A DNA stretch of 64,000 bases from Pedobacter sp. WC2423 (GCF_040822065.1 NZ_CP162005.1:4836001-4900000), one strand, 5' to 3'; counted from the first letter of the stretch, positions 53,839-63,843 are shown. Notes: generated by a model not told the origin, from the sequence alone. A program made the numbers and translations.

Positions 53839-54537
53839 ATGGTAAAATATGAACAGAAAATAGGAATTAAATCTTTAGCTACTGCTGATCGCCCCCGCGA
53901 AAAACTAATCCTGAACGGCCGCAGACATTTGTCAGACGCCGAACTGATGGCAATCCTGATCAGTTCGGGAAATAAAAGTGAAACCTCAGTAGAGGTGAGC
54001 CAGCGCATCCTGCTTAACTATGGAAACGATCTCGATTTATTAGCAAAGGCGTCCTTTCAGGAACTCATCCTGTTTAAAGGAATAGGAGAGGCTAAAGCAT
54101 TGTCTATTATTGCTGCACTGGAACTTGGCCGCCGGAGAAAAGAAAAACCTCATGAGGAATTCCCTCAGATTCACTCTTCCAATGACGCATTTGATTTGTT
54201 ACGCCCTGTGCTGGCAGATCTGGATCATGAAGAATTCTGGATGCTGATTTTAAATAAAGCCAATTTTGTGATCTGCAAACATATGATTAGTAAAGGGGGG
54301 CAGGCAAGTACAACCGTTGACCCTAAAATCATCTTTGAAAAAGCAATTGCCATGAAGGCTGCTTATCTCATCCTCGCACATAATCATCCTTCGGGTAACT
54401 GCAAGCCTAGTAAAGAAGATATTGAAGTCACTAGAAAGCTGGTTGAAGCGGGTATATTATTAGATACCCCAGTACTGGATCACCTCATTATTACCAATAA
54501 AAAGTTCTACAGCATGGCGGATGAAGAAATTATTTAA
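53839..54537 (+). CDS. radC: RadC-family JAMM-domain protein
   Basis: 232 residues from the ATG at 53839; the frame could begin two codons earlier with TTG, which is less likely. The N-terminal helix-hairpin-helix-like part (RHLSDAELMAILISSGNKSE, LILFKGIGEAKALSIIAALE) is followed by the JAMM/MPN+ motif (a His-x-His pair in ILAHNHPSGNCKPSKEDIE with the metal-binding Asp). The family was once linked to DNA repair, but its activity is uncertain. It begins only 5 bases after the rpsT terminator, and its stop overlaps an upstream pheT-frame ATG. Confidence 0.92.
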   Translation: MVKYEQKIGIKSLATADRPREKLILNGRRHLSDAELMAILISSGNKSETSVEVSQRILLNYGNDLDLLAKASFQELILFKGIGEAKALSIIAALELGRRRKEKPHEEFPQIHSSNDAFDLLRPVLADLDHEEFWMLILNKANFVICKHMISKGGQASTTVDPKIIFEKAIAMKAAYLILAHNHPSGNCKPSKEDIEVTRKLVEAGILLDTPVLDHLIITNKKFYSMADEEII

Positions 54538-54591
54538 TGTCAATTCTTCCATGTTTATGGGCTAATCAATATACAGCAAAGCATTATTTTA

Positions 54592-54599
54592 TATCTTTG
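54592..54599 (+). promoter_or_regulatory. -7 element upstream of pheT
   Basis: TATCTTTG fits TAnnTTTG and lies 22 bases before the chosen pheT ATG at 54621. It argues against the longer pheT frame that starts at 54537. There is no clear -33 partner. Confidence 0.5.
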
Positions 54600-54620
54600 C
54601 ATTTTAGAAGAAAATATAAC

Positions 54621-57020
54621 ATGAAGATATCATACAACTGGCTTAAACAATTCATACAAACTGACCTTAACCCACAAGAGCTTTCATTGATTCTGACCAA
54701 TATCGGTCTGGAAGTGGAAAGCCTTGACAAAGTGCAACCAGTGGCAGGCGGTCTGGAAGGATTAGTGATTGGCCATGTGCTTACATGCGTTCAACATTCC
54801 AATGCAGACAAGCTAAGGGTTACTACGGTAAATGTTGGTGGTGCAGAAGCGATACAGGTTGTATGTGGTGCGCCTAATGTTGCCGAAGGACAAAAAGTTG
54901 TGGTGGCTACAGTAGGAACTACTGTTTATCCGAATGAAGGAGAACCTTTTAAAATCAATAAATCAAAAATCAGGGGCGAAGTTTCTGAAGGAATGATTTG
55001 TGCAGAAGATGAAATTGGTTTGGGAGGTTCTCATGCTGGTATTATGGTTCTTGGGGAAGATGCACTCATCGGCCAGCCAGCGAAAGATTATTTCAAAATG
55101 GAAGATGATTACCTTTTTGAAATCGGATTAACGCCAAACAGAGCTGATGCAGCTTCACATTTAGGGGTAGCCAGAGACTTAGCGGCTTACCTGAGAATTG
55201 ATTTGAAAATGCCGGCTATTGATTCTTTTAAGACAGCAAATGAAAATTTAAAGATTGCAGTTGAAGTTGCTGATACAGTTGCCTGCCCGAGATACAGCAG
55301 TGTTTCAATCAGCGGGGTAACGGTTAAAACTTCTCCGGACTGGTTACAGGATAAATTAAAGGTAATCGGCATCCGCCCGATTAATAATATAGTAGACATT
55401 ACCAATTATGTGCTTCATGGTTTAGGTCAGCCGCTTCATGCTTTTGATGCAGATCAGCTGGCAGGAAAAAAGATCATTGTGCAGAAGGTTGCTGAAGGAA
55501 CTCCGTTCGTTACTTTGGATGGCGTGGAACGTAAGTTATCTGCTGAAGATCTGATGATCTGTGATGCAGAGAAACCAGTGACGATTGCAGGTGTTTACGG
55601 TGGCAAGAATTCTGGAGTGAGTGTTGAAACTAAAAATATATTTTTAGAGAGTGCTTATTTCAATTCAGTATCGGTACGTAAAACGGCGAAAAGACATACT
55701 TTAAAAACGGATGCTTCTTTCCGTTATGAGCGTGGTACGGATCCTGAAATGACAGTTACCGCATTAAAATATGCTGCCTTACTAATTCAGGAACTGGCAG
55801 GCGGAGAGATTTCTTCTGTGGTTTCAGATATATATCCAGCGCCGGTTGCTCCTTTTGATGTAGAGGTTAGTTATAAAAATATTACCAGGCTGATTGGTGC
55901 AGCTATCCCGGATGAGGAAATCAAAGCAATTATTACCTCATTAGGAATTGTTGTTGCCGAAGAAACAGCTGAAGGTTTATCTTTAAAAGTTCCAAGCTTT
56001 AAAGTAGATGTTACACGTGAGTGTGATATCACGGAAGAGGTTTTAAGAATTTACGGTTATAATAATATTGAGATTCCAAATAAAGTGAATGCTTCACTTA
56101 CTTTTTCTGCCAAGCCAGACAGAGAGCAGACACAACACGTGGTTGCAGATATGTTAACGGCTAATGGCTACCTGGAGATCTGGTGTAACTCTTTAACTAA
56201 AGGTACCTATTCTAAAAATACGGAAGAGGTAGTTCAGATCCTGAATCCTTTAAGTTCGGATTTGAATGTGATGCGTCAGAGTTTGCTGATGCCGGCACTG
56301 GAAAGCGTTGCTTATAATCAGAACAGGAAAAATGGAGATGTTAAGTTTTATGAGTTTGGTAAAACTTATCATTTAATAAATGAAAAATATGTAGAGCGTC
56401 CAAGATTGTTATTGGTGCTTTCTGGTTCGGATGCTACAGAACAATGGAACCAAAAACCTGCTCCGGTAAGTTTTTATAATTTGAAGGCCGCAGTTGATGC
56501 CGTGATCGGCAGATTGGGAATCACGAATTACCAGACGGAAGAAATTAGTGATGAGAACTTTGCTTTCGGATTAAAGTATTTCAGAGGGCCACAGCCGATT
56601 GTTACTTTTGGTGCGGTAACAGCAGCAGATAAAAAGCAGACGGATGTGGATAAGGATGTTTATTATGCAGACTTTGACTGGGCTTTATTGTTGGATATTG
56701 TCAGAAAGAATAAAGTAATCAGTAAAGAGATCCCTAAATACCCTGCGGTAAGAAGAGATCTTTCTATGCTGGTAGATACGGATGTAACCTTCGAGGCTTT
56801 GAAAACAATAGCTTTCAAAACAGAGAAGAAATTACTGAAGAATGTGCAGATATTTGATGTGTATGTTGGTGATAAACTGCCTGAAAATAAAAAATCTTAT
56901 GCACTGAACTTTACTTTGCAGGATGATCAGCAGACTTTGACTGACAAGCAAATTGATGCAGTTATGCAAAAGATTATCGCTAACTTAGCCCAAAGTGCGA
57001 AAGCAGAGATAAGAAAGTAA
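54621..57020 (+). CDS. pheT: Phenylalanyl-tRNA synthetase beta subunit
   Basis: 799 residues from the ATG at 54621, typical for the family; an in-frame ATG at 54537 would add 28 atypical residues and precede the promoter-like element. Domains in order: N-terminal MKISYNWLKQFI, tRNA-binding OB fold (about 40-150), B3/B4 editing domain (about 210-380, with RPINNIVDITNYVLHGLGQP), B5 (about 400-480) and C-terminal anticodon-binding domain (FDVYVGDKLPENKKSYALNF). With PheS, not in this window, it charges tRNA-Phe. Confidence 0.97.
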   Translation: MKISYNWLKQFIQTDLNPQELSLILTNIGLEVESLDKVQPVAGGLEGLVIGHVLTCVQHSNADKLRVTTVNVGGAEAIQVVCGAPNVAEGQKVVVATVGTTVYPNEGEPFKINKSKIRGEVSEGMICAEDEIGLGGSHAGIMVLGEDALIGQPAKDYFKMEDDYLFEIGLTPNRADAASHLGVARDLAAYLRIDLKMPAIDSFKTANENLKIAVEVADTVACPRYSSVSISGVTVKTSPDWLQDKLKVIGIRPINNIVDITNYVLHGLGQPLHAFDADQLAGKKIIVQKVAEGTPFVTLDGVERKLSAEDLMICDAEKPVTIAGVYGGKNSGVSVETKNIFLESAYFNSVSVRKTAKRHTLKTDASFRYERGTDPEMTVTALKYAALLIQELAGGEISSVVSDIYPAPVAPFDVEVSYKNITRLIGAAIPDEEIKAIITSLGIVVAEETAEGLSLKVPSFKVDVTRECDITEEVLRIYGYNNIEIPNKVNASLTFSAKPDREQTQHVVADMLTANGYLEIWCNSLTKGTYSKNTEEVVQILNPLSSDLNVMRQSLLMPALESVAYNQNRKNGDVKFYEFGKTYHLINEKYVERPRLLLVLSGSDATEQWNQKPAPVSFYNLKAAVDAVIGRLGITNYQTEEISDENFAFGLKYFRGPQPIVTFGAVTAADKKQTDVDKDVYYADFDWALLLDIVRKNKVISKEIPKYPAVRRDLSMLVDTDVTFEALKTIAFKTEKKLLKNVQIFDVYVGDKLPENKKSYALNFTLQDDQQTLTDKQIDAVMQKIIANLAQSAKAEIRK

Positions 57021-57074
57021 TTTTATTTGTTACTTTTAGGAATAATATAAATACTATCAATTTTTAAATAAAAG

Positions 57075-57365
57075 ATGTCTTCGGTTGCAGAACAATTAGA
57101 TTCAGTATTACATAAAGCGGCCCGGCTTATCGAGCTTTGTAATGCATTACAAGAGGAAAACGAGTTGTTGAAGCAGGAGAATTCATCTGTTAAGTTAGCC
57201 TTGAATGCGGCAAAAATTAAGAACTCAGATTTGGAGGAGAAGATGAGGGTGCTTAAATTGGCGAAGAGTATTGAAGGAACAAGCGAAAAGACACTTGATA
57301 TAAAGCAAAAAATTAACGATTTTGTGCGTGAAATCGATAAATGTGTAGTGTTGCTTAAAAAATAG
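57075..57365 (+). CDS. Small coiled-coil protein, ZapB-like
   Basis: 96 residues, nearly all predicted helix with heptad-like Leu, Glu and Lys (ALQEENELLKQENSSVKLAL). No signal peptide. It lies 31 bases before zapA on the same strand. ZapB in Proteobacteria is a short coiled coil that joins ZapA at the Z-ring, so a cell-division role fits, but coiled coils are weak evidence of homology. In Bacteroidota this unnamed gene commonly precedes zapA, in my recollection. Confidence 0.7.
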   Translation: MSSVAEQLDSVLHKAARLIELCNALQEENELLKQENSSVKLALNAAKIKNSDLEEKMRVLKLAKSIEGTSEKTLDIKQKINDFVREIDKCVVLLKK

Positions 57366-57396
57366 GGATTACACGAAATTGAAACAAAGCTAAGAA

Positions 57397-57687
57397 ATGG
57401 GAGAAATCTCGATAAAAATAACTATCTCGGACCGCATTTACCCTTTAAAGGTAAATATGGAAGAGGAAGAAATTGTAAGGCGGGCAGCCAAAATTATTAA
57501 TGAGCGTATAAAGGACTATCAGGAAAATTATGCGGTCAGAGATAAACAGGATTTGCTATCTATGGCAGTATTGCATTATGCAACAGCTGTGTTAAGGGTA
57601 GAAAATAAAGTGCAGGATCAAGATACTGCAGTAGCTGAAAAAGTTGAAGAATTAGATAGTTTACTGAACGACTTTTTCACCAAATAA
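57397..57687 (+). CDS. zapA: Cell-division protein ZapA
   Basis: 96 residues. The N-terminal globular head (MGEISIKITISDRIYPLKVN, then EEEIVRRAAKIINERIKDYQ) and the helical tail with LLSMAVLHYATAVLRVENKV are characteristic of ZapA, which cross-links FtsZ filaments at the division site. It follows the coiled-coil gene closely. Downstream lies a candidate 6S RNA, then rny. In Proteobacteria zapA also neighbours the 6S RNA gene. Confidence 0.92.
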   Translation: MGEISIKITISDRIYPLKVNMEEEEIVRRAAKIINERIKDYQENYAVRDKQDLLSMAVLHYATAVLRVENKVQDQDTAVAEKVEELDSLLNDFFTK

Positions 57688-57725
57688 GGTCGGTCCGTAA
57701 TTTCAAAGCGTATAAAGAGATTTAA

Positions 57726-57859
57726 CCGTTGTTGAATTTTTTGTTTCATGTTTCGTAATCTTTAAATACAGGCAGGTGGCTGGGATCAGTTGCTGTTAAT
57801 CATTGCATGTATTTAGGGCAGTAGCGCAGGAAACTTAAAATTGAACAGCGGTTTTTTTT
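57726..57859 (+). ncRNA. ssrS: Candidate 6S RNA
   Basis: The 253-base gap between zapA and rny contains a long, imperfect hairpin. The outer stem pairs 57726-57740 with 57837-57851 (14 of 15 pairs, one wobble), and GTTTC (57743-57747) pairs with GAAAC (57830-57834). A large bubble follows (57748-57762 against 57816-57829), then an inner stem TAAATACA/TGTATTTA (57763-57770 with 57808-57815) and an apical part. Eight T's end it (57852-57859). A closed rod with a central bubble mimicking an open promoter is the hallmark of 6S RNA, which binds the housekeeping RNA polymerase. This was folded by eye and not scored. Confidence 0.6.
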
Positions 57860-57940
57860 AAGTCGGAATTTTAGAAAGGTAAGGAGAGGCTTGCATGAGC
57901 ATAGTTTATGTTTATGCACGTTTATATATATAAATTAAAA

Positions 57941-59503
57941 ATGGAAATAATAGGAATAATTGGATATGTACTGGCCAGCTTAGTTGTTGGGATACTGGTT
58001 GGCAGATATTTACTGCGCAACCTGTTGAAAAAACAGGAGATTGCTGCACAGTCAAAAGTGAAGAAGATCTTAAAAGAAGCTGAAAGTAATGCAGAGATCT
58101 TAAAGAAAGACAAATTACTGGAAGCTAAAGAGAAGTTTTTACAATTGAAGACTGAGCACGAGCAGGAAGTAAATGCAAAAAATAACCAGGTAAATCAAAG
58201 AGAGAACGCTATTAAACAGAAAGAACAATCTGTGAATCAACGTTTGGAAAACATGAACCGCAAGGAACAGGAGCTGGATAACAGTAAGAAGAACCTGGAT
58301 AAACAAACTGATATTGCGATTAAAAAACAAGAAGAAGTTGATGTGCTGAAAAATCAGCATGTGAAACAACTGGAAACTATTGCAGGATTAAGTGCTGAAG
58401 AAGCAAAAAATCAGTTGGTAGAGAACATGAAGCAGGAAGCCAGAACTCAGGCGATGATCCAGGTTAAGGATATTGTAGATGAGGCCAGGTTAACTGCAAC
58501 TAAAGAAGCTAAAAAAGTCGTTATCCAGACTATACAGCGTACAGCTGTAGAAGCGGCGATCGAAAATACGGTTTCTATTTTTCATATTGAGAGTGATGAG
58601 ATTAAAGGTCGTGTAATTGGGCGTGAGGGTAGAAACATCCGTGCACTGGAAGCAGCGACTGGTATTGAGATTATTGTAGATGATACACCTGAGGCTATTA
58701 TTTTATCAGGTTTTGACCCGGTAAGAAGAGAGATTGCCCGTTTGGCTTTACACCGCCTGGTAACTGACGGACGTATTCACCCTGCACGTATTGAAGAGGT
58801 GGTAGCGAAAACGAAGAAACAAATTGAAGATGAGATTGTAGAAATCGGTGAACGTACGGTTATTGATTTAGGGATTCATGGTTTGCACCCTGAGTTAATC
58901 AGAATGGTGGGACGTATGCGTTACCGTTCTTCTTATGGACAGAATTTATTACATCACTCGCGTGAGGTGGCTAACTTCTGCGCAACAATGGCCGCAGAAT
59001 TGGGCTTAAATGCTAAAATGGCCAAACGTGCAGGATTATTACATGATATAGGTAAAGTACCTGATGATAACCCTGAATTGCCACATGCTATTTTAGGAAT
59101 GCAGCTTGCAGAAAAATATAAGGAACATCCTGAAATTTGTAATGCAATCGGAGCTCACCATGATGAAATCGAAATGACTTCTATGATCTCACCGATCATA
59201 CAGGCTTGTGATGCAATTTCTGGTGCGCGTCCTGGTGCAAGACGTGAGGTTGTGGAAAGTTATATCAAACGTTTAAAAGAATTAGAAGAGCTGGCTCTTT
59301 CTTATCCTGGTGTAGAGAAAACTTTTGCTATTCAGGCGGGAAGAGAGTTAAGAGTAGTAGTTGAAAGTGAAAGAGTAACTGATCAGCAGGCAGAATTACT
59401 GGCAGCAGATATCTCTAATCGTATTCAAACAGAGATGACTTATCCTGGTCAGATCAAGGTTACTGTAATCAGAGAAACCCGTTCAGTTGCCTTTGCTAAA
59501 TAA
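57941..59503 (+). CDS. rny: Ribonuclease Y
   Basis: 520 residues from the ATG at 57941; an upstream in-frame ATG gives an unlikely polar leader. One N-terminal membrane helix (IIGIIGYVLASLVVGILVG) is followed by a long coiled coil (about 30-190), a KH domain (IKGRVIGREGRNIRALEAAT, about 215-270) and an HD domain (HHSREVANFCATMAAELG and LLHDIGKVPDDNPELPHA, about 340-430). It is a membrane-attached endoribonuclease that initiates mRNA decay. It follows the candidate 6S RNA. Confidence 0.96.
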   Translation: MEIIGIIGYVLASLVVGILVGRYLLRNLLKKQEIAAQSKVKKILKEAESNAEILKKDKLLEAKEKFLQLKTEHEQEVNAKNNQVNQRENAIKQKEQSVNQRLENMNRKEQELDNSKKNLDKQTDIAIKKQEEVDVLKNQHVKQLETIAGLSAEEAKNQLVENMKQEARTQAMIQVKDIVDEARLTATKEAKKVVIQTIQRTAVEAAIENTVSIFHIESDEIKGRVIGREGRNIRALEAATGIEIIVDDTPEAIILSGFDPVRREIARLALHRLVTDGRIHPARIEEVVAKTKKQIEDEIVEIGERTVIDLGIHGLHPELIRMVGRMRYRSSYGQNLLHHSREVANFCATMAAELGLNAKMAKRAGLLHDIGKVPDDNPELPHAILGMQLAEKYKEHPEICNAIGAHHDEIEMTSMISPIIQACDAISGARPGARREVVESYIKRLKELEELALSYPGVEKTFAIQAGRELRVVVESERVTDQQAELLAADISNRIQTEMTYPGQIKVTVIRETRSVAFAK

Positions 59504-59527
59504 GCAGCTAAATAATATTATTACCGG

Positions 59528-59557
59528 AGCGATAGATTATTCTATCGCTTTTTTTTA
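59528..59557 (+). terminator. Rho-independent terminator of rny
   Basis: Stem GCGATAGA (59529-59536) with TCTATCGC (59541-59548), a 4-base loop, and nine T's. It lies 25 bases after the rny stop. Confidence 0.88.
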
Positions 59558-59567
59558 TTTTTATACA

Positions 59568-60092
59568 ATGAAGAAGCAGAAATCCCCGGTGGAAAAATTG
59601 GAACGTAAAAAGGAAGTGGATATTCTATTTGATACCTACTCAGAAAGTCATCAGAATCCCAGTAATGAACTGATTCACTGGGTTTGTGTGCCGTTGATCG
59701 TATTTAGCTTACTAGGAATGATCTGGGCTATTCCTTTCCCACATCTGGCTTTCCTTGGAAAGTATAATGGATTTGTGAACTGGGCTTCTTTTGTAATTGC
59801 TTTTTCAGGCTATTACTATTATCGTCTTTCGCCGGTACTTTCTTATATGATGATCTTATTAGTCTTTGCTGCTGCTGCTGTAATTGTACAGCTGGAGAAA
59901 TGGGAATTGGCTGGTGGACCTGCGCTGTGGCTGGTTTGTGCAGTAATTTTTGTGCTCTCCTGGATTGGACAGTTCATCGGTCATAAAATCGAAGGAAAGA
60001 AACCTTCATTTTTACAGGATGTTAAGTTTCTGTTAATCGGTCCGATCTGGTTATTACACTTTATTTGTCTGAAGGTTGGCTTGAAATATTAG
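59568..60092 (+). CDS. Mpo1-like (DUF962) membrane protein
   Basis: 174 residues from the ATG at 59568, just after the rny terminator; the frame extends back over that terminator and is not used. About four hydrophobic helices. The motifs NELIHWVCVPL and QFIGHKIEGKKPSFLQD carry the paired His residues conserved in the Mpo1/YGL010w family, whose yeast member is an iron-dependent dioxygenase of 2-hydroxy fatty acids. In bacteria the substrate is not established. It ends with its own hairpin. Confidence 0.82.
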   Translation: MKKQKSPVEKLERKKEVDILFDTYSESHQNPSNELIHWVCVPLIVFSLLGMIWAIPFPHLAFLGKYNGFVNWASFVIAFSGYYYYRLSPVLSYMMILLVFAAAAVIVQLEKWELAGGPALWLVCAVIFVLSWIGQFIGHKIEGKKPSFLQDVKFLLIGPIWLLHFICLKVGLKY

Positions 60093-60163
60093 TTGCCTGC
60101 GATTTAGCTGACGGGCTATGCTTATCGCTTCAGCTCAATAGCTTAAACGCGTTAAAAAAAATG

Positions 60164-60191
60164 AAGCCGCTGGGTAATACTCAGCGGCTTT
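60164..60191 (+). terminator. Hairpin terminator after the Mpo1-like gene
   Basis: AAGCCGCTG (60164-60172) pairs with CAGCGGCTT (60182-60190). The T tract is short. A 268-base gap without a gene follows before the next CDS. Confidence 0.65.
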
Positions 60192-60458
60192 GTTATGCGA
60201 TATATACTGATTTGTGTCGAGTTAACGTAAGCTTAATATTAGGGAAACACTATTTTAAGGCTTCTTAAGCATCCGGGGAAATATTATTAAGGCCTTCTAA
60301 ACTCCTTTTCGTGGCCTTAATGACTCATTTTTACTTGTTTTTAGTAGGATTTTAATTCATCTGTAATTTGATATTAACTTATGGGCTCATTCATATGAAA
60401 TTAATATTAACGTCACATTGCTCCCCTAGTTTTACAAAAACAAACAGAAGCAAGAAAA

Positions 60459-63400
60459 ATGAAAAAATTTCTAACAATTAATCTCTCCTGCGTGATGCTT
60501 ACTTTCCTCCTTTTTATGGGGTTAGGAGTAAACGCTCAGGTAACGACATCAAGCGTTAACGGTAAAATTAAAGATGCAAAGGGACAGACTATTCCCGGCG
60601 CCAGTGTTTTAGTTTTACATGTTCCAACCGGAACTAAATATGGTGCGGTTACAGGATCTGATGGATACTTCCGTATCAACAACTTAAATCCTGGTGGACC
60701 TTACAAAATCACTGTAACTTATGTAGGTTATAATAAACAGGAAAAAGACATTAACAGCCTTGGGCTGGGTACTGATCAGCGTTTAGACTTTACCTTAACA
60801 GATGAAGGGCAACAGCTGAGTGAAGTAACTGTTAAAGGTACAAAAGGCGGTACTAAAATTGGTTCGGGTACTCAGATTGGTGAGCAGCAAATCAAAAATA
60901 TGCCAACGGTGAGCAGAAGCTTAACGGATTTAACCCGTACAACTCCACAGGGTAGTAAAGACAACTCTTTCATGGGAACCAACTTCAGATACAATAACGT
61001 AACTATTGATGGTGCGATTAATAATGATGCCATTGGTTTCAGTCCTTCGTTAGGTGGTCAGAGCGGAAGTTCTGGTATGCCAGGTAGCAGTACGAGAACA
61101 AACCCGGTATCGATTGATGCGATTCAGGATGTTCAGGTGTTGTTAGCTCCTTACGATGTTAAGATTGGTAACTTTACTGGTGGTAGTGTGAATGCGGTAA
61201 CGCGTTCTGGTACTAATGATGTATCGGGATCTATTTATGGTTATGGTCGTAATGCTGATTTGATTGGTAAAAATAAGGCTGGTGATGGTTCAAAAATACC
61301 TTCTGCTTTTCATGACTACCAGACTGGTTTCAGATTAGGGTTTCCGATTATTAAAAACAAATTATTCTTCTTTACCAATGAGGAGATTACCCGTCGTCAG
61401 GATCCTGTAATTTTAGGGGCTGGTTCTCCTGATATGAAAGTGCTTACATTGACTGAGGCACAGCAGATTTCTGATTTGATGAAAAACAAATACGGTATTG
61501 ATGCCGGTTCTTTTGGAAACTATAATATCTATTCCAGATCAAATAAATTCTTCAATCGTGTAGACTGGAATATCAATGATAAAAATCAGTTGACTATCCG
61601 TAACAATACGATTACTTCTGAAGCGACTAACTTAGAGCGTGACCAATCAAACTTTAGATTTGGTGGTATTGATTATAAACAAACAAATAATCAAAGTTCT
61701 ACAGTAGCTGAATTGAAAAGCAGAATCAATAATGAGATGTCAAACAGTTTAGTAGTTGGTTATTCAAGTATCCATGACTTTAGAGATCCAACATCTAACC
61801 CTGCATTGCCTCAGATTGAGATTGGTGGTGGAAATGGTGGAACGATTTTCTTAGGAACAGATCGTGAAGCAAGTATTTTCAATATGAAACAAAAGACATT
61901 TGAATTTACTGATAACTTTACCTGGACAAAAGGAAAACATACTTTTACTTTTGGTACGCACAATGAGTTATATAATATCACTTATGGGTTTGTAAATGCG
62001 TGGAATGGACGTGTAGCTTATGCTAATGTTAAAGATTTTTTAGCGGGCATTCCTAGTCGTGTTCGTACTAACTATAATTATGCTGATAATACAAGGGATA
62101 ATATCATGGCTAATCCGCCGGCAGAATTCAAGTTAAATATGTACAGTGTTTACGGTGAAGATCAATGGCAAGTGTCTGATCGTTTCAAATTAACTTATGG
62201 CTTGAGATTTGATTTAGCTGATATGCCAAACAAACAACCTTTAAGTTCAAAAACTACTGGTTCTCCTGTAGATGCTAATTATGGAACTACTTATACTTAC
62301 ACCAAGCCGAATGAGATTAAAAATAGCTTCTTTGGCCAGATTCAAATCTCTCCTCGTGTTGGATTTAACTTCGACGTATTGGGTGATCAAAGTTTGATTA
62401 TGCGTGGTGGTAGTGGTTTATTCACAGGTAGAGTTCCTTTTGCATGGTTAGGTTATGCTTATTATAACAATGGGGTAACTTATGGTGCATATGATAATAA
62501 ATCATCACAAGTTGCATTTACTCCAGGAAGTGATCCTATCAGAGATGCCTTAAGCGGAAATGGTGAAGCTGGATTTGTTTCTCAGCAAAAAGATTCAAAA
62601 GGAAATATAATCAATGTTAACAATGCAAACGGTGCTACACAAGTCGATCTGATCGATAACAACTTCAAAATGCCTAAAACATGGAGAACAAGTTTGGCTT
62701 TCGATTATAAAACTGAGAATCAGTGGAAATTTACTGTAGAAGGTATTTATACTAAAGTTATCAATGATTTGAAATTCCAACAGATCAATATTACTGATAA
62801 TCCTACTTATATGGTTTACGATACGCAACATCAACAACCAATTTATGGAAAAACTCCAATTAATCCACTATATACTAATGCTTACTTGCTTTCTAATACA
62901 AGTAAAGGATACCGTTACAGTGTGACTGGTCAGGTTTCAAAATCTTTCCCTTTCGGTTTAGATGTAATGGCGGCTTATACTTACGGACAGTCTAAAGATT
63001 TGACCAACGGTATCAGAAATTCAATGGAATCTAACTGGCAGTTGAACCAGGCTTTAAGCCCTAACAATCCTCAGTTAGCGACTTCTAACTTTGATATCCG
63101 TAACCGTATTATATCTACAGTTAATTATAGATTTGCATGGGATAAAGCGAATAAATATGTTTCAAGTTTCTCTCTGTTCTATAGTGCACAATCAGGTTCC
63201 CCTTACTCTTATGGATTCCTGAATACTACAATTAATGGAACTGGTCAGAACGTAAGTCTGGCTTATATTCCTAAAGCTGGTGAAACTGTTAATTTCTTTA
63301 AAGATATAGCTGCCGTACCTGCAACGTCTACAACTCCAGGAAGTCCAGCAGTTTCAGCAGTGGCACAAGCAGCAGCGTTTGATTCTTATATCGATGGTGA

Positions 63401-63770
63401 TAAATATCTTAAAACAAGGAGAGGTAATTTCACAGAAAGAAATGCAGCTCGTACACCATGGAATACGCAACTTGACTTCCGTTTTACTCAAGATATCAAA
63501 ATCGTAGAAAGCGGAAAGCATAAGCATACTTTAACATTTACTTATGACATCGTTAACTTAACGAACTTATTAAACAAAGACTGGGGAGTTCAGTATTTCT
63601 CTCCTAATACGTATAACTCAATGGCAAGTATAGGTTTGAAACCAGGAACAGCTGGAACAGCTACTACTTATCCGACTTATACATTTAACAAAGATAATGC
63701 AAGTAATTATTCAAAAGACTTCTTTGCATCAAGATTCCAAATGCAATTTGGCTTGAGATACAGCTTCTAA
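60459..63770 (+). CDS. Oar-like TonB-dependent outer-membrane receptor, second copy
   Basis: 1103 residues, the same layout as the receptor at 367-3609. A signal peptide ends near VNAQ, then a carboxypeptidase-regulatory-like domain (about 32-120), a plug with NNVTIDGAINNDAIGFSPS and a barrel ending in LGLRYSF. The plug block (NFTGGSVNAVTRSGTN and neighbours) is nearly identical to the first copy, while barrel loops differ and an Ala/Pro/Ser-rich insertion is present near residue 950. It stands alone between terminators. A partial exported protein follows downstream. The substrate is unknown. Confidence 0.9.
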   Translation: MKKFLTINLSCVMLTFLLFMGLGVNAQVTTSSVNGKIKDAKGQTIPGASVLVLHVPTGTKYGAVTGSDGYFRINNLNPGGPYKITVTYVGYNKQEKDINSLGLGTDQRLDFTLTDEGQQLSEVTVKGTKGGTKIGSGTQIGEQQIKNMPTVSRSLTDLTRTTPQGSKDNSFMGTNFRYNNVTIDGAINNDAIGFSPSLGGQSGSSGMPGSSTRTNPVSIDAIQDVQVLLAPYDVKIGNFTGGSVNAVTRSGTNDVSGSIYGYGRNADLIGKNKAGDGSKIPSAFHDYQTGFRLGFPIIKNKLFFFTNEEITRRQDPVILGAGSPDMKVLTLTEAQQISDLMKNKYGIDAGSFGNYNIYSRSNKFFNRVDWNINDKNQLTIRNNTITSEATNLERDQSNFRFGGIDYKQTNNQSSTVAELKSRINNEMSNSLVVGYSSIHDFRDPTSNPALPQIEIGGGNGGTIFLGTDREASIFNMKQKTFEFTDNFTWTKGKHTFTFGTHNELYNITYGFVNAWNGRVAYANVKDFLAGIPSRVRTNYNYADNTRDNIMANPPAEFKLNMYSVYGEDQWQVSDRFKLTYGLRFDLADMPNKQPLSSKTTGSPVDANYGTTYTYTKPNEIKNSFFGQIQISPRVGFNFDVLGDQSLIMRGGSGLFTGRVPFAWLGYAYYNNGVTYGAYDNKSSQVAFTPGSDPIRDALSGNGEAGFVSQQKDSKGNIINVNNANGATQVDLIDNNFKMPKTWRTSLAFDYKTENQWKFTVEGIYTKVINDLKFQQINITDNPTYMVYDTQHQQPIYGKTPINPLYTNAYLLSNTSKGYRYSVTGQVSKSFPFGLDVMAAYTYGQSKDLTNGIRNSMESNWQLNQALSPNNPQLATSNFDIRNRIISTVNYRFAWDKANKYVSSFSLFYSAQSGSPYSYGFLNTTINGTGQNVSLAYIPKAGETVNFFKDIAAVPATSTTPGSPAVSAVAQAAAFDSYIDGDKYLKTRRGNFTERNAARTPWNTQLDFRFTQDIKIVESGKHKHTLTFTYDIVNLTNLLNKDWGVQYFSPNTYNSMASIGLKPGTAGTATTYPTYTFNKDNASNYSKDFFASRFQMQFGLRYSF

Positions 63771-63807
63771 TGAATTGTTAGTTTCTATTTTAAGAGAAAC
63801 ATAATTG

Positions 63808-63843
63808 AAAACCCTTATCTATTAATTTAGATAAGGGTTTTTT
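63808..63843 (+). terminator. Rho-independent terminator of the second Oar-like gene
   Basis: A 14-bp stem AAAACCCTTATCTA (63808-63821) with TAGATAAGGGTTTT (63828-63841) and following T's. Confidence 0.88.
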
